Under the pieces are notes generated by a model, which did not search any database, was not told the origin of the DNA, and worked only from the letters and a program-made list of their open reading frames with translations. A DNA stretch of 64,000 bases from contig NZ_JALKAA010000001.1 in assembly GCF_024171605.1 (NCBI RefSeq), positions 496,001 to 560,000 on the forward strand, in the 5' to 3' direction. Position 1 is the stretch's first letter. Every line of letters begins with the position of its first letter. Position numbers and translations under genes: made by a program. Positions 46,426-56,794 of the stretch are shown here, one piece after another. The DNA comes from Pontibacter sp. HSC-36F09 (lineage in GTDB: Bacteria > Bacteroidota > Bacteroidia > Cytophagales > Hymenobacteraceae).

Positions 46426-47742
46426 TTAGGATACCATGGCAATATTTTCTGTTCTGCCTCTTAGCTTTCCAGATTTCATCATGCCATCATAATGACGCAT
46501 TAATAAATAACTTTCAATTTGCTGTAGCGTGTCAAGCACTACACCCACCATGATGATAAGTGAAGTACCACCATAGAACTGGGCGAATTCTCTTGTCACT
46601 CCAAATAGCATAGCGATAGCAGGAAAGATTGCCACAAGTGCCAGATAGATAGCACCTGGAAGCGTAATCTTAGTAAGTATATTATCAATATACTCAGAGG
46701 TTGCACGGCCCGGCTTCACACCTGGCACAAAGCCACCGCTACGCTTCAAATCATCAGCAATCTGATTGGGATTAACTGTGATCGCTGTGTAGAAGTAAGT
46801 GAAAATTAGAATCATTAGACCAAACACCACATTGTACTGCCATGATGTAAAGTCAGAGAATGTAGCACCGATGTAACTCGCTGTTTCATTTGAGTCAGCC
46901 CAGATTGAAGCAATCATAGAAGGCAGGAACATAAGTGATTGAGCGAAAATAATCGGCATAACACCTGCAGCATTAACTTTCAGTGGAATGAATTGACGCT
47001 GACCACTGTAAAGTGAACTGCCACCAACTTGCTTAGCATACTGTACAGGAATTCTTCTAATAGCCTGGGTCAACATAACAACAGACATTACAACGAAGAA
47101 GAGAACGATCAGCTCAAAGATAAATAGCAAAGCGCCATTCAACTCTTTAGACAATGCCTCTGCCACAATAGCGCCAGGGAAACGAGAGATAATGCCTATC
47201 ATGATAAGCATTGAAATACCGTTGCCTATACCTTTATCCGTTATCTTTTCACCAAGCCACATACAGAATATGGTGCCTGACGTTAAGACAATCATCGAAC
47301 TTATGGTAAACAGTGTAGTGTTAACAATAATTGCCTCGCTGTTAATGGTAGCCACAAAGCCGACCGCCTGCGCAAGCGTAATGATAATAGTAAGAACTCG
47401 GGTGATTTGGTTTATTTTCTTTCTACCAGACTCACCCTCCTTCTGCATTTTCTGGAAATAAGGAACGGCTATAGTAAGCAGCTGTAATACGATAGAAGCT
47501 GATATATATGGCATGATACCCAACGCAAAGATGGAAGCATTGCTAAATGCTCCACCTAAGAACGTATCCAACAGCCCGAATATACCCTCTGTGTTGGACT
47601 TGAGCTGGTTAGGATCTATACCAGGAAGAACAACATAAGAACCTAATCTAAAAATAGCTATAAAACCTAAGGTATTGAGTATGCGTACTCTTAGATCATC
47701 AATAGCAAAAATGTTCTTAATTGTTGTTATAAACTTCTTCAT
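46426..47742 (-). CDS. secY: Preprotein translocase SecY
   Basis: The 438-residue protein has ten hydrophobic segments and the SecY signatures GSYVVLPGIDPNQL near residue 33, RIPVQYAKQVGG, and SGGFVPGVKPGRATSEYID in the cytosolic loop before TM9. It is the channel that SecA feeds. It lies between rplO and map. Confidence 0.98.
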   Translation of the reverse strand: MKKFITTIKNIFAIDDLRVRILNTLGFIAIFRLGSYVVLPGIDPNQLKSNTEGIFGLLDTFLGGAFSNASIFALGIMPYISASIVLQLLTIAVPYFQKMQKEGESGRKKINQITRVLTIIITLAQAVGFVATINSEAIIVNTTLFTISSMIVLTSGTIFCMWLGEKITDKGIGNGISMLIMIGIISRFPGAIVAEALSKELNGALLFIFELIVLFFVVMSVVMLTQAIRRIPVQYAKQVGGSSLYSGQRQFIPLKVNAAGVMPIIFAQSLMFLPSMIASIWADSNETASYIGATFSDFTSWQYNVVFGLMILIFTYFYTAITVNPNQIADDLKRSGGFVPGVKPGRATSEYIDNILTKITLPGAIYLALVAIFPAIAMLFGVTREFAQFYGGTSLIIMVGVVLDTLQQIESYLLMRHYDGMMKSGKLRGRTENIAMVS

Positions 47743-47747
47743 AAAAA

Positions 47748-48194
47748 TTAAAGGGCTACTGTTTTACCGCCTGCTTTTTCGATGGATGAAATGGCAGTCT
47801 GAGAAAAAGCATGAGCGTGTACTTCTACAGCTTTAGAAATCTCTCCTCTACCTAAGATCTTAACTTTGTCATTCTTGGACACTAAACCGTGTGCCTTGAA
47901 GAAATCAAAGTTAAAAACTTTTTCATTAGTATCCGCAGCCAATGACTCCAGAACATCTAAATTAATTCCTTTATACTCTACTCTATTGAAGTTTTTGAAA
48001 CCAAATTTTGGAACACGTCTCTGAAGTGGCATCTGACCACCTTCAAAGCCAGACTTCTGCGAGTAGCCTGAACGAGACTTGGCACCTTTGTGTCCTCTGG
48101 TAGAAGTTCCACCTCTACCTGAGCCAGTTCCTCTGCCTATTCTCTTTCTAGTCTTAACAGACCCTTCTGCAGGTTTTAATGAATTCAAATACAT
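47748..48194 (-). CDS. rplO: 50S ribosomal protein L15
   Basis: The 148-residue protein begins MYLNSLKPAEGSVKTRKRIG and has the glycine-rich RGTGSGRGGTSTRGHKG and GFEGGQMPLQRRVPKFGF of L15, ending in the conserved KAGGKTVAL. It is a late 50S assembly protein. It lies directly after rpmD in the - direction. Confidence 0.98.
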   Translation of the reverse strand: MYLNSLKPAEGSVKTRKRIGRGTGSGRGGTSTRGHKGAKSRSGYSQKSGFEGGQMPLQRRVPKFGFKNFNRVEYKGINLDVLESLAADTNEKVFNFDFFKAHGLVSKNDKVKILGRGEISKAVEVHAHAFSQTAISSIEKAGGKTVAL

Positions 48195-48195
48195 A

Positions 48196-48375
48196 TTAAA
48201 TGTCCTTTACTTCTACTAAATTGTGAACCTTGTTAATCATACCAGCAATCTGAGGCGTTTTTTCAACAGTTACTGATTTATTGATCTTACCAAGACCTAA
48301 AGCTTGAATTGTTAGCTTCTGGTCTTTCGGTCTGTCAATAATGCTTTTAACTTGTGTGATTGTTACTTTAGCCAT
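48196..48375 (-). CDS. rpmD: 50S ribosomal protein L30
   Basis: The 59-residue protein MAKVTITQVKSIIDRPKDQ... has the L30 core IQALGLGKINKSV and ends KVHNLVEVKDI. It is placed between rpsE and rplO as usual. Confidence 0.97.
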   Translation of the reverse strand: MAKVTITQVKSIIDRPKDQKLTIQALGLGKINKSVTVEKTPQIAGMINKVHNLVEVKDI

Positions 48376-48380
48376 CTCAA

Positions 48381-48899
48381 TTAACCGTTAAATACTTTCT
48401 GCAAATTAACACCACGCTGCTGTGCTACGGCCAAAGGGTCACGCATCTTAGCCAAAGCGTCAAAAGTTGCTTTTACCACGTTGTGTGGGTTAGAAGAACC
48501 TTTAGACTTGCAAAGTACGTCTTTTATACCAGCACTTTCAAGTACGGCACGCATTGCACCACCGGCAATTACACCTGTACCAGGAGCTGCAGGCTTCACA
48601 AGCACGAAACCACCTGAATACTTACCTTCCATTGCATGCGGTACAGTGTGATGGTAAAGAGGAACCTTAACCAGGTTCTTCTTGGCATCATCAATACCTT
48701 TCGCAATAGCGTCAGTTACTTCATTTGCTTTACCAAGGCCATATCCAACTACACCGTTACCATCACCTACTACGACGATGGCAGCGAAGCTAAATCTTCT
48801 ACCACCTTTTACAACTTTGGCCACACGATTGATCGCTACTACTCTTTCTTTGAGTTCGATCTCGCTAGCCTTTACACTACGAACATTATTTTTCAACAT
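48381..48899 (-). CDS. rpsE: 30S ribosomal protein S5
   Basis: The 172-residue protein has the double-stranded RNA-binding part ([22 protein letters not shown]), [20 protein letters not shown], and the region [21 protein letters not shown]5 helps translational accuracy and mRNA entry. It precedes rpmD by 5 nt. Confidence 0.98.
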   Translation of the reverse strand: MLKNNVRSVKASEIELKERVVAINRVAKVVKGGRRFSFAAIVVVGDGNGVVGYGLGKANEVTDAIAKGIDDAKKNLVKVPLYHHTVPHAMEGKYSGGFVLVKPAAPGTGVIAGGAMRAVLESAGIKDVLCKSKGSSNPHNVVKATFDALAKMRDPLAVAQQRGVNLQKVFNG

Positions 48900-48904
48900 A
48901 ATTC

Positions 48905-49255
48905 TTAGAATTTTAGGCCTGCCTCGCGAGCGCCTTCAGCCAATGATTTTACGTTACCATGGTAAAGGTATCCAGAACGGTCAAACACCACCTGAGAGAT
49001 ACCCATCTCGAGAGCTTTTGCTCCTATTTCTTTTCCAACCTGATTGGACACTGAAATATTAGCGTTGGATACACCGTCAAGCTTCGTAGAAGAGGCAGCC
49101 GCCAAAGTTTTTCCTGTAGTGTCATCGATCAACTGTGCATAGATAGCTTTGTTGCTTCTAAAAACAGATAATCTCGGTCTGGCAGAAGTACCAGAAATCT
49201 TGTTTCTGATACTTCTTTTAATTCTAAGTCTTCTTGATACTTTATTAACAGACAT
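48905..49255 (-). CDS. rplR: 50S ribosomal protein L18
   Basis: The 116-residue protein [20 protein letters not shown]... contains [23 protein letters not shown] and ends [28 protein letters not shown]18 binds 5S rRNA with L5 and L25. It lies between rplF and rpsE. Confidence 0.98.
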   Translation of the reverse strand: MSVNKVSRRLRIKRSIRNKISGTSARPRLSVFRSNKAIYAQLIDDTTGKTLAAASSTKLDGVSNANISVSNQVGKEIGAKALEMGISQVVFDRSGYLYHGNVKSLAEGAREAGLKF

Positions 49256-49263
49256 GATGATGA

Positions 49264-49818
49264 TTATTTAGACGCTGTCTTACCAGCTTTTCTTCTTACA
49301 ACTTCACCTACAAAACGGATACCTTTACCTTTGTAAGGCTCTACTTTGCGCAGTGCTCTGATTTTAGCAGCTACCTGACCGATCAGTTGCTTGTCATTGC
49401 TTTCAAGCGTAATAACTGGAGCTTTACCTTTTTCTGTTACTGCGGTAGCAGTAACTTCCGGAGGCATGGCCATAAAGATATTGTGAGAGTATCCCAGAGC
49501 TAGCTCTATTACGTTTCCCTGCACGGTTGCTTTATAACCTACACCTACTAGCTCAAGCTGCTCTTTGTAACCTTCGCTTACACCAACAACCATGTTGTTG
49601 ATCAGCGAGCGGTAAAGACCATGCATAGCTTTATGACGCTTTTGCTCAGTAGGACGCTCCACCACGATCTGGTTTTCCTCCTGCTTTACAATCATGTCTT
49701 TGTCTACCGGAGTAGTAAGTGAGCCTTTTGGTCCTTTTACAGTAACAACGTTATCTTTTGCTATCGCAAATTCAACATTATTTGGCAGGCTGATTGGCAA
49801 TTTTCCTATACGTGACAT
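49264..49818 (-). CDS. rplF: 50S ribosomal protein L6
   Basis: The 184-residue protein [18 protein letters not shown]... has the two L6 repeats, and [21 protein letters not shown] closes the second. It sits near the sarcin-ricin loop and GTPase centre. It follows rpsH by 14 nt. Confidence 0.98.
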   Translation of the reverse strand: MSRIGKLPISLPNNVEFAIAKDNVVTVKGPKGSLTTPVDKDMIVKQEENQIVVERPTEQKRHKAMHGLYRSLINNMVVGVSEGYKEQLELVGVGYKATVQGNVIELALGYSHNIFMAMPPEVTATAVTEKGKAPVITLESNDKQLIGQVAAKIRALRKVEPYKGKGIRFVGEVVRRKAGKTASK

Positions 49819-49832
49819 TGTCTATCCTCCTA

Positions 49833-50231
49833 TTAGTAAACGTAACACAATACCTCACCACCTACATTCAGTGACTTGGCTTCTTTTTCAGTCATTACAC
49901 CTTTGGAAGTTGACAGGATAGCTACACCCAATCCGTTCAGAACGCGTGGCAGGTTGTCATTTCCGGTATACTTGCGAAGCCCTGGCTTACTAATCCTCTC
50001 AAGTTTCACAATAGCAGATTGCTTAGTGGTAGGATTGTATTTCAGAGCGATCTTAATAGTACCTTGTACAGAAGAATCTTCAAACTTATAGCTTTGAATG
50101 TATCCTTTGTCGTACAATACTTTTGTTATCTCTTTCTTGATATTGCTAGATGGTATTTCAACTACTCTGTGGTTTGCCTTGATGGCATTACGCACTCTAG
50201 TTAAATAATCTGCTATTGGATCTGAGTTCAT
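49833..50231 (-). CDS. rpsH: 30S ribosomal protein S8
   Basis: The 132-residue protein starts MNSDPIADYLTRVRNAIKAN and ends GVMTEKEAKSLNVGGEVLCYVY, both standard for S8. It binds central-domain 16S rRNA and, in E. coli, represses the spc operon. The 89-nt gap before it is the widest within the spc-like part and carries a promoter-like box. Confidence 0.98.
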   Translation of the reverse strand: MNSDPIADYLTRVRNAIKANHRVVEIPSSNIKKEITKVLYDKGYIQSYKFEDSSVQGTIKIALKYNPTTKQSAIVKLERISKPGLRKYTGNDNLPRVLNGLGVAILSTSKGVMTEKEAKSLNVGGEVLCYVY

Positions 50232-50273
50232 TATGAATCACTTAAATCTTGATTGCTTTTTTCTAAGCGAGCG

Positions 50274-50281
50274 GCAAAGAT
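50274..50281 (-). promoter_or_regulatory. Possible internal -7 box before rpsH
   Basis: TATCTTTG on the - strand fits TAnnTTTG, 43 nt before the rpsH ATG, but no TTG element lies about 20 nt upstream, so an internal promoter is only a possibility. Confidence 0.3.
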
Positions 50282-50320
50282 AAGAATATCTTTTCTTCTT
50301 TCTTAGTTTCTTAAGAAAAA

Positions 50321-50590
50321 TTACCAGCTGGACTTTGTTACTCCAGGGATTTTACCAGCAGAAGCAAGTTCTCTGAAAGTAACACGAGAAATACCAAACT
50401 TTCTCATGTAGCCACGTGGCCTTCCGGTTAACTTGCAACGATTGTGTAGTCTTACAGGAGAAGAGTTTTTAGGAAGTTTGTCGAGTCCTTCGTAATCTCC
50501 TTTAGCTTTGAGTTCTGCACGCTTCGCAGCGTACTTAGCTACTAATTTCTGTCTTTTAAGCTCTCTCGCTTTTACTGCTTCTTTAGCCAT
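50321..50590 (-). CDS. rpsN: 30S ribosomal protein S14
   Basis: The 89-residue protein [20 protein letters not shown]... contains [21 protein letters not shown] and [13 protein letters not shown]. It lacks the paired CxxC motifs, so it is the long zinc-free form. S14 is needed for 30S head assembly. It lies between rplE and rpsH. Confidence 0.98.
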   Translation of the reverse strand: MAKEAVKARELKRQKLVAKYAAKRAELKAKGDYEGLDKLPKNSSPVRLHNRCKLTGRPRGYMRKFGISRVTFRELASAGKIPGVTKSSW

Positions 50591-50595
50591 TTTTC

Positions 50596-51150
50596 TTATT
50601 TCTTAATATTAGTGAAAGGCATACCAAACGCTTTAAGCAACTCGTAGCTCTCCTCATCTGTCTGAGCAGTAGTTACGAAGGTAATATCCATACCACTAAT
50701 GGCTTTAATTTTATCGATGCTGATCTCAGGAAAAATGATCTGTTCCTTAACACCTAGTGTGTAGTTACCACGACCATCGAATCCTTTATCATTTACGCCT
50801 CTGAAGTCACGTACTCTTGGAAGAGCGATTGTCAAAAGACGGTCCATGAATTCGTACATACGCTGACCTCTTAGTGTCACGCGGGCGCCAATTGGCATGC
50901 CTTCACGAAGCTTGAAGTTCGAAACCGATTTCTTAGCGATAGTAGCAACAGCCTTCTGACCAGAAATGGTTGTAAGCTCTTCTACCCCGATGTCAACCAG
51001 TTTTTTATCAGCTACAGCAGCGCCGATACCTTTGTTAATGGAGATCTTAGTGATCTTAGGCACCTGCATAACGTTCTTATACTGGAACTTTTCTAGCAGA
51101 GCAGGTACAACCTCCTTCTGATATTTTTCTTTAAATCTTGCAGTTGCCAT
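50596..51150 (-). CDS. rplE: 50S ribosomal protein L5
   Basis: The 184-residue protein has [40 protein letters not shown], and [21 protein letters not shown]5 is a 5S rRNA-binding protein that touches P-site tRNA. Its ATG overlaps closely with the rplX end (1 nt apart). Confidence 0.98.
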   Translation of the reverse strand: MATARFKEKYQKEVVPALLEKFQYKNVMQVPKITKISINKGIGAAVADKKLVDIGVEELTTISGQKAVATIAKKSVSNFKLREGMPIGARVTLRGQRMYEFMDRLLTIALPRVRDFRGVNDKGFDGRGNYTLGVKEQIIFPEISIDKIKAISGMDITFVTTAQTDEESYELLKAFGMPFTNIKK

Positions 51151-51151
51151 A

Positions 51152-51475
51152 TTAGATTACTTCTCCTGATTTTTTAGAATAACGCTCTGTTTTACCTTCG
51201 CTGTTTTTTCTTCTGCCTGCCTTAGTAGTTTCACCTGACTTAGAGTCTACCAAAGCTACATTGCTGGCGTGAATAGGAGCTTCCATTTTAGAGATTCCAC
51301 CCTGAGGGTTCTTGGCGCTAGGCTTAGCATGCTTTGTCACCATGTTGATACCCTCTACAGTTACTCTTTGCTTCTCTATGTTAACAGCTGTAATGCGGCC
51401 TGTTTTTCCGCGGTCGTCACCGGCAATTACTTTAACTGTATCGCCAGTTTTTACATGAAGTTTTTTCTTATTCAT
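51152..51475 (-). CDS. rplX: 50S ribosomal protein L24
   Basis: The 107-residue protein has a KOW motif at the start ([20 protein letters not shown]) and [21 protein letters not shown]24 is an early 50S assembly initiator. It follows rplN by 20 nt and precedes rplE. Confidence 0.98.
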   Translation of the reverse strand: MNKKKLHVKTGDTVKVIAGDDRGKTGRITAVNIEKQRVTVEGINMVTKHAKPSAKNPQGGISKMEAPIHASNVALVDSKSGETTKAGRRKNSEGKTERYSKKSGEVI

Positions 51476-51495
51476 CTTGATGTCTGAATTAATGA

Positions 51496-51864
51496 TTAAA
51501 GAACTTCAGGTGCCAACGAAACAATTTTCATGAATTGCTTTTCACGAAGCTCACGCGCTACCGGTCCGAAAATACGTGTACCACGTGGCTCGTTGTTAGC
51601 GTTCAGAAGAACAGCGGCATTGTCGTCGAAACGGATATAAGAACCGTCTTTTCTTCTGATCTCTTTCTTAGTTCTTACAATAACTGCTTTTGAAACAGTT
51701 CCCTTTTTAACGTTTCCAGAAGAAAGGGCTGATTTTACAGTTACTACTATTCTATCACCGATAGAAGCGTATTTCTTTCCTGTACCACCTAGAACACGGA
51801 TACAAAGAACTTCTTTAGCTCCACTGTTGTCGGCTACGTTCAATCTTGATTCCTGCTGTATCAT
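51496..51864 (-). CDS. rplN: 50S ribosomal protein L14
   Basis: The 122-residue protein [20 protein letters not shown]... has [15 protein letters not shown] and [20 protein letters not shown], the L14 signature and C-terminus. It lies at the subunit interface. It follows rpsQ by 1 nt. Confidence 0.98.
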   Translation of the reverse strand: MIQQESRLNVADNSGAKEVLCIRVLGGTGKKYASIGDRIVVTVKSALSSGNVKKGTVSKAVIVRTKKEIRRKDGSYIRFDDNAAVLLNANNEPRGTRIFGPVARELREKQFMKIVSLAPEVL

Positions 51865-51865
51865 C

Positions 51866-52123
51866 TTATTTCGCCCTTTCTATAATTTCTACTAAACGCC
51901 AGTTCTTGGTCTTGCTAAGAGGACGCGTCTCCTGAATGCGAACCGTATCACCGATGTTGCATTCGTTTTTCTCGTCATGAGCCATGAATTTGGTGGACTT
52001 GCTAACGAACTTACCGTAGATCGGGTGCTTCATTCTGCTTTCCACTAACACAGTGATAGACTTGTCCATCTTGTTGCTAACAACCTTACCACTTCTTTCT
52101 TTTCTAAGATTTCTCTCTTCCAT
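51866..52123 (-). CDS. rpsQ: 30S ribosomal protein S17
   Basis: The 85-residue protein has the OB-fold segment KTITVLVE-type (here [19 protein letters not shown]), then [20 protein letters not shown]. It binds 5'-domain 16S rRNA. It stands between rpmC and rplN. Confidence 0.98.
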   Translation of the reverse strand: MEERNLRKERSGKVVSNKMDKSITVLVESRMKHPIYGKFVSKSTKFMAHDEKNECNIGDTVRIQETRPLSKTKNWRLVEIIERAK

Positions 52124-52138
52124 GATTTCTATTAAGTA

Positions 52139-52339
52139 TTAAGAGTTAGCTTCAATTTCACGGCGACGAATCTCAGTATTCAGACGAGCGATAGATTTCT
52201 TCGTCTCACGGATTTTCATCGGATTTTCCAACGGAGAGATAGCATGTGCGAAACGTAGGTTCTGCATGGTTGTGTGCTCCGTATTAAGCTTCTCTTTCAG
52301 CTCTTCTAAAGACAAAGCTTTAATCTCTGAATTTTTCAT
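52139..52339 (-). CDS. rpmC: 50S ribosomal protein L29
   Basis: The 66-residue two-helix protein MKNSEIKALSLEELKEKLNT... has NLRFAHAISPLENPMKIRET. It lies at the tunnel exit near the trigger-factor dock. It follows rplP by 3 nt. Confidence 0.97.
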   Translation of the reverse strand: MKNSEIKALSLEELKEKLNTEHTTMQNLRFAHAISPLENPMKIRETKKSIARLNTEIRRREIEANS

Positions 52340-52342
52340 ATA

Positions 52343-52765
52343 CTATTTCTCAACGTAATCTCTACGTACTACAAACTTTGTTTTAACAGGTAGCTTCTGT
52401 GCAGCAAGTCTCAATGACTCCTGAGCTACTTCCAGAGGTACACCGTCAGATTCGAACATGATGGTACCTGGCTTAACAACAGCTACCCAATACTCAGGCG
52501 AACCTTTACCCTTACCCATACGAACCTCTGCAGGCTTCTTCGTAATAGGTTTGTCAGGGAAAATACGGATCCAAACCTGACCCTCACGTTTCATTGCTCT
52601 TGTCATGGCGATACGAGCGGCTTCAATCTGGCGGCTGGTAATCCAAGATGCTTCAAGAGATTTGATGGCAAAGGAACCAAATGAAATAGTACTGCCTCTA
52701 TGAGCCAGACCTTTCACGCGGCCTTTTTGCATTTTTCTATATTTAGTCCTTTTAGGCTGTAACAT
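52343..52765 (-). CDS. rplP: 50S ribosomal protein L16
   Basis: The 140-residue protein [20 protein letters not shown]... has [40 protein letters not shown], and the signature around [14 protein letters not shown]16 organises the A-site region of 23S rRNA. It lies between rpsC and rpmC. Confidence 0.98.
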   Translation of the reverse strand: MLQPKRTKYRKMQKGRVKGLAHRGSTISFGSFAIKSLEASWITSRQIEAARIAMTRAMKREGQVWIRIFPDKPITKKPAEVRMGKGKGSPEYWVAVVKPGTIMFESDGVPLEVAQESLRLAAQKLPVKTKFVVRRDYVEK

Positions 52766-52795
52766 TTTCTAAAACTTAATAATGTTATCAATCAA

Positions 52796-53569
52796 TTATT
52801 GACGACGCTTACGCGGCTTCGCTGCTCCATCCGTTTTCTTACGGTCGCCACGCTCGCCACCACGGCTTCTTCTGTCACCACTTCCGCTCTGTGCACCTGG
52901 TCCTCCTTTGGTCTCAAGGCCAGCATTTGGAGTAAGATCTTTCTTACCATAAACTTCGCCTTTGAAGATCCAAACTTTGATACCAAGCTTACCATATACC
53001 GTCTGGGCTTCAGACAATGCATAGTCAATATCAGCACGAAGCGTGTGCAGAGGAGTTCTTCCCTCTTTGTAGTGCTCCGTACGGGCCATTTCAGCACCGC
53101 CTAGACGACCTGAAACCTGCACCTTGATACCTTCAGCACCAACACGCAGCGCAGAAGCAATTGCCTGCTTCATGGCGCGACGGAAAGAGATACGTGCCTG
53201 CAGCTGCTGAGCGATTGATTCGCCTACCAGTTTAGCATCAAGCTCCGGACGCTTAATTTCAAAAATGTTAATCTGAACATCCTTGTTAGTAAGTTTCTTA
53301 AGCTCTTCCTTGATCTTATCTACTTCCTGTCCACCTTTACCAATCACAACGCCTGGGCGGGCTGTGTTAACAGTAATAGTGATGCGCTTAAGGGTTCTTT
53401 CAATAATGATTTTAGAAATGCCACCTTTAGGGATACGCGCTAAAATATATTTTCTGATTTTCTCGTCTTCAACCAGCTTCTCAGCGAAATCTTTGCCACC
53501 ATACCAGTTAGAATCCCAACCTTTGATAACTCCTAGGCGAAAACCGATCGGATTTACTTTCTGTCCCAT
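52796..53569 (-). CDS. rpsC: 30S ribosomal protein S3
   Basis: The 257-residue protein [20 protein letters not shown]... has the KH domain ([17 protein letters not shown]), the signature region [20 protein letters not shown], and [17 protein letters not shown] low-complexity Gly/Arg/Lys tail of about 45 residues extends the C-terminus. S3 forms part of the mRNA entry tunnel. Confidence 0.98.
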   Translation of the reverse strand: MGQKVNPIGFRLGVIKGWDSNWYGGKDFAEKLVEDEKIRKYILARIPKGGISKIIIERTLKRITITVNTARPGVVIGKGGQEVDKIKEELKKLTNKDVQINIFEIKRPELDAKLVGESIAQQLQARISFRRAMKQAIASALRVGAEGIKVQVSGRLGGAEMARTEHYKEGRTPLHTLRADIDYALSEAQTVYGKLGIKVWIFKGEVYGKKDLTPNAGLETKGGPGAQSGSGDRRSRGGERGDRKKTDGAAKPRKRRQ

Positions 53570-53573
53570 ATTC

Positions 53574-53969
53574 TTACTTATTGGCTTTTTTAGATTTCTT
53601 AGATTGCTGTTGCTCGAATTGCTCTTCAGTCATGCTGTCTATCACGAGTGTCACGTGGTTAGATCTCTTTCTGATGCGGTATCCACGTCCTTGTGGAGCC
53701 GGACGAAGACGCTTCAGCATTTTGCCTTCATCTACAAAAATCTCTTTGATGAAAAGATTGGCATCTTCGATGCGTGAATCTTCATTCTTCTGTTGCCAGT
53801 TTGCTAAGGCAGATAAAAGAAGTTTCTCGATTCTGGCAGCACCTGAGTTTGCTTCGAATTTTAATAAGCCAAGGGCTTTGTTTACGCTCTTACCGCGTAC
53901 CAAACCTGCTACTAATCGCATTTTGCGAGGAGAAGTAGGCACGTTCTTAAGTCTTGCTACTGCTTCCAT
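53574..53969 (-). CDS. rplV: 50S ribosomal protein L22
   Basis: The 131-residue protein has [20 protein letters not shown] at the start and [20 protein letters not shown], the hairpin loop lining the exit tunnel. Its ATG overlaps the rpsS stop codon by 1 nt. It precedes rpsC by 4 nt. Confidence 0.98.
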   Translation of the reverse strand: MEAVARLKNVPTSPRKMRLVAGLVRGKSVNKALGLLKFEANSGAARIEKLLLSALANWQQKNEDSRIEDANLFIKEIFVDEGKMLKRLRPAPQGRGYRIRKRSNHVTLVIDSMTEEQFEQQQSKKSKKANK

Positions 53970-54247
53970 TATCGCTTTCCTTTATCTTTTTTAGCTACGT
54001 GACCTCTAAAGTTTCTGGTTGGAGCAAACTCACCGAGTTTATGTCCTACCATGTTCTCAGTCACATACACTGGTATGAATTTGTTACCGTTATGAACTGC
54101 AAATGTATGTCCAACGAAATCTGGAGAAATCATGGATCTGCGTGACCAAGTCTTGATAACAGTCTTCTTACCAGACTCGTTCATCACGTCTACTTTCTTC
54201 TCGAGCCTATAGTCAATATAAGGCCCTTTTTTTAGTGATCTAGCCAT
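53969..54247 (-). CDS. rpsS: 30S ribosomal protein S19
   Basis: The 92-residue protein [20 protein letters not shown]... has [20 protein letters not shown] and [20 protein letters not shown]. It sits in the 30S head beside S13. It lies between rplB and rplV with a 1-nt overlap to the latter. Confidence 0.98.
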   Translation of the reverse strand: MARSLKKGPYIDYRLEKKVDVMNESGKKTVIKTWSRRSMISPDFVGHTFAVHNGNKFIPVYVTENMVGHKLGEFAPTRNFRGHVAKKDKGKR

Positions 54248-54250
54248 TTA

Positions 54251-55075
54251 CTATTTCTTTCCTCTATTAACTATAAGTTTCTCAGAATGCTTCTTTTTGC
54301 TACGGGTCTTCAGACCTTTCGACAGTAAGCCTTTGCGTGAACGTGGGTGACCACCTGAAGACTTACCTTCACCACCACCCATTGGGTGATCGACTGGGTT
54401 CATCGCAACACCACGTACTCTTGGACGTCTGCCTAACCATCTGTTACGGCCAGCCTTACCAAGCTTAACGTTCATGTGGTCTGAGTTAGAAACTGTACCT
54501 ACAGTAGCATAACATTTAACCAGCACCATGCGAAGCTCACCGGATGGAAGCTTGATAGTCGCATAGCGGCCTTCTCTTGCTACCAACTGCGCGTAAGAGC
54601 CTGCGCTTCTTGCGAGGGTTGCGCCGTTGCCTGGCTGTAGTTCAATGTTGTGTACAATAGTACCTAGAGGAATATCAGATAATGGAAGGCAGTTGCCTAC
54701 CTCTGGTGCTACACCAGGGCCAGACACGATTACTGTTCCTACCTCTATACCTGACGGTGCGATGATGTAGCTCTTCTCACCATCAGCGTAGTATAGCAGA
54801 GCAATACGAGCAGTTCTGTTCGGATCGTACTCAATAGTCTTCACAGTAGCCGGCACGCCGTGCTTCGTACGCTTGAAGTCTATTACTCTGTACTTCTGCT
54901 TATGACCACCGCCCAAATAGCGCAAGGTCATTCTGCCTGAGTTATTGCGTCCACCAGATTTTTTACTCGGTGCCAACAAAGATTTCTCTGGAGTAGCTGT
55001 CGTGATCTCATCGAACGCCGGCGCTACGCGGAATCTTTGACCTGGTGTTGTTGGTCTTAACTTCTTTAAAGCCAT
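54251..55075 (-). CDS. rplB: 50S ribosomal protein L2
   Basis: The 274-residue protein has [20 protein letters not shown], the OB/SH3 RNA-binding core and the conserved [20 protein letters not shown] segment near the peptidyl-transferase centre. It ends in a lysine-rich tail. It follows rplW by 10 nt. Confidence 0.98.
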   Translation of the reverse strand: MALKKLRPTTPGQRFRVAPAFDEITTATPEKSLLAPSKKSGGRNNSGRMTLRYLGGGHKQKYRVIDFKRTKHGVPATVKTIEYDPNRTARIALLYYADGEKSYIIAPSGIEVGTVIVSGPGVAPEVGNCLPLSDIPLGTIVHNIELQPGNGATLARSAGSYAQLVAREGRYATIKLPSGELRMVLVKCYATVGTVSNSDHMNVKLGKAGRNRWLGRRPRVRGVAMNPVDHPMGGGEGKSSGGHPRSRKGLLSKGLKTRSKKKHSEKLIVNRGKK

Positions 55076-55085
55076 TGTTATTTAA

Positions 55086-55370
55086 TTAAATGCTGCTGTA
55101 AAAGTCTATCACTTCGCCCTCTTTCAAGGTAACGATTGCTTTTTTCTTGGAAGACGTACGGCCAGTTACAGCACCAGATTTGGTGTATTTGCTTTTAACT
55201 TTGCCCTGCGTTTTCATGGTAGCTACTTTCTCAACGGTAACTCCATAAAGTTTCTCAACTGCCTTTTTGATTTCTACTTTGTTGGCTTTGATGTTCACCT
55301 CGAAAGCATACTTTCCAACTTCGGTCATAGCAGCGAACTTTTCCGTCAGAAGCGGTTTCTTCAGTATCAT
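55086..55370 (-). CDS. rplW: 50S ribosomal protein L23
   Basis: The 94-residue protein begins MILKKPLLTEKFAAMTEVGK and has YAFEVNIKANKVEIKKAVEKL and GRTSSKKKAIVTL. L23 forms the dock for trigger factor and SRP at the tunnel exit. It lies between rplD and rplB. Confidence 0.98.
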   Translation of the reverse strand: MILKKPLLTEKFAAMTEVGKYAFEVNIKANKVEIKKAVEKLYGVTVEKVATMKTQGKVKSKYTKSGAVTGRTSSKKKAIVTLKEGEVIDFYSSI

Positions 55371-55374
55371 AATA

Positions 55375-56001
55375 TTATGCGCTTAAGAGGTTTTCAATAA
55401 TGTTAACTGAATCTTCAACCAGCAGTACACGGTCTGTATTCAGCAGATCGTATGTATTTAAATCGCCAGCTGTTGAAATCTTCACTTTGTTCAGGTTGCG
55501 GCCAGAAAGAACAACATTCTTATCAACTGCAGGTAGCACGATCAAAGTTTTGCCCTCTACCTTTAGGTTGCTCAGTATATTCTTGAATTCTTTGGTCTTT
55601 GGAGCTTCAAATGTGAAAGATTCTAAAAGAGACACTTTATTGTCTTTCGCCAATAATGAAAGCGCTGAAACACGTGCCACTTCTTTCAGTTTTTTGTTCA
55701 GTTTAAAGCTATAGTTTCTTGGTCTAGGACCAAACACTCTACCGCCACCAACAAAAAGAGGAGCTTTCAAGCTACCTGCACGAGCACCACCAGTACCTTT
55801 TTGCTTTTTGATCTTTTTTGTAGATCCAGCAACTTCGTTTCTTTCTTTGGACTTGTGCGTTCCCTGTCTCTGATTTGCCAGGTACTGCTTCACGTCAAGA
55901 TACATCGCATGCTCATTTGGTGTAGTACCAAACACAGCATCAGAAAGTGTTACCTTTCTACCTGTATCCTCACCTTTAATATTCAATACAGAAAGCTCCA
56001 T
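55375..56001 (-). CDS. rplD: 50S ribosomal protein L4
   Basis: The protein of 208 residues starts [20 protein letters not shown] at ATG 56001; a TTG 12 nt upstream lies inside rplC and was discarded. It has [20 protein letters not shown], the tunnel-reaching loop, and [19 protein letters not shown]. In E. coli L4 represses the S10 operon. Here the operon starts at rplC instead of rpsJ. Confidence 0.98.
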   Translation of the reverse strand: MELSVLNIKGEDTGRKVTLSDAVFGTTPNEHAMYLDVKQYLANQRQGTHKSKERNEVAGSTKKIKKQKGTGGARAGSLKAPLFVGGGRVFGPRPRNYSFKLNKKLKEVARVSALSLLAKDNKVSLLESFTFEAPKTKEFKNILSNLKVEGKTLIVLPAVDKNVVLSGRNLNKVKISTAGDLNTYDLLNTDRVLLVEDSVNIIENLLSA

Positions 56002-56002
56002 T

Positions 56003-56620
56003 TTATTTCTCAATTAACACGTAAGAATTTTTGGCACCTGGAACAGAGCCACTAACTACTAACAGATTTTTGTCTGCGATAACACGCACTACCGTCAGGT
56101 TTTGAATTTTCACACGATTACCGCCCATACGGCCAGCCATGCGCATTCCTTTAAATACTCTTGATGGCCAAGAGCATGCACCAATTGAACCAGGGTGTCT
56201 TGCTCTGTTGTGCTGACCGTGCGTCTGACCACCAACACCGGCAAAGTTATGGCGCTTTACTACACCTTGGAAACCCTTACCTTTTGATGTGCCAACCACG
56301 TCAATAAACTCTCCTTCTTCGAACAGATTCACATCAACTGTATCTCCCAGATTCAGTGACACTCCTTCTGTATCGAATTCAGCAACTTTTTTCTTAGCTG
56401 ACGTATTAGCTTTCTTGTAATGACCAGCCTCTGCTTTCGTTACTCTCTTAAGCTTTTTGTCGCCGTAGCCAAGCTGCACAGCTGCGTAGCCATCAGTCTC
56501 AACCGTCTTCACCTGAGTAACTACACATGGGCCTGCTTGAATAAGCGTAACTGGTGTGTATTTACCATCTGCTGTGAAGAGGCTTGTCATTCCGATTTTT
56601 TTACCGATAATTCCAGGCAT
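56003..56620 (-). CDS. rplC: 50S ribosomal protein L3
   Basis: The 205-residue protein [20 protein letters not shown]... has the peptidyl-transferase-facing loop with [20 protein letters not shown] and [20 protein letters not shown]. It is the first gene of the S10-spc-alpha transcript, with its own promoter and leader hairpin 60-90 nt upstream. Confidence 0.98.
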   Translation of the reverse strand: MPGIIGKKIGMTSLFTADGKYTPVTLIQAGPCVVTQVKTVETDGYAAVQLGYGDKKLKRVTKAEAGHYKKANTSAKKKVAEFDTEGVSLNLGDTVDVNLFEEGEFIDVVGTSKGKGFQGVVKRHNFAGVGGQTHGQHNRARHPGSIGACSWPSRVFKGMRMAGRMGGNRVKIQNLTVVRVIADKNLLVVSGSVPGAKNSYVLIEK

Positions 56621-56658
56621 TCAACTTGTTTTTTAAAAGATGGATATAATAATTTCAC

Positions 56659-56678
56659 CCCTCAGCTTTTGCTAAGGG
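56659..56678 (-). promoter_or_regulatory. Leader hairpin of the rplC transcript
   Basis: On the - strand, CCCTTAGC-AAAA-GCTGAGGG forms an 8-bp stem with a 4-nt loop, just downstream of the -7 box, so it would sit at the very 5' end of the mRNA. Confidence 0.6.
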
Positions 56679-56682
56679 AGTG

Positions 56683-56714
56683 CAAAGTTAATGAATTTTA
56701 AAATTCTTTAACAA
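56683..56714 (-). promoter_or_regulatory. Promoter of rplC (S10-spc-alpha operon)
   Basis: TTG (56712-56714) and TAACTTTG (56683-56690) on the - strand are separated by 21 nt, a good Bacteroidota promoter match. Confidence 0.75.
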
Positions 56715-56748
56715 CATTTGTCTAAAATATTATTAATCAGCACATAAA

Positions 56749-56774
56749 AAAAGAGAACCCGAAGGTTCTCTTTT
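56749..56774 (-). terminator. Terminator of the str operon (after rpsJ)
   Basis: AAAAGAGAACC (56749-56759), loop CGAA, then GGTTCTCTTTT (56764-56774); the A-run to the left is the T-run on the - strand. Confidence 0.9.
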
Positions 56775-56794
56775 CCTTATTATGTGTGATCTTA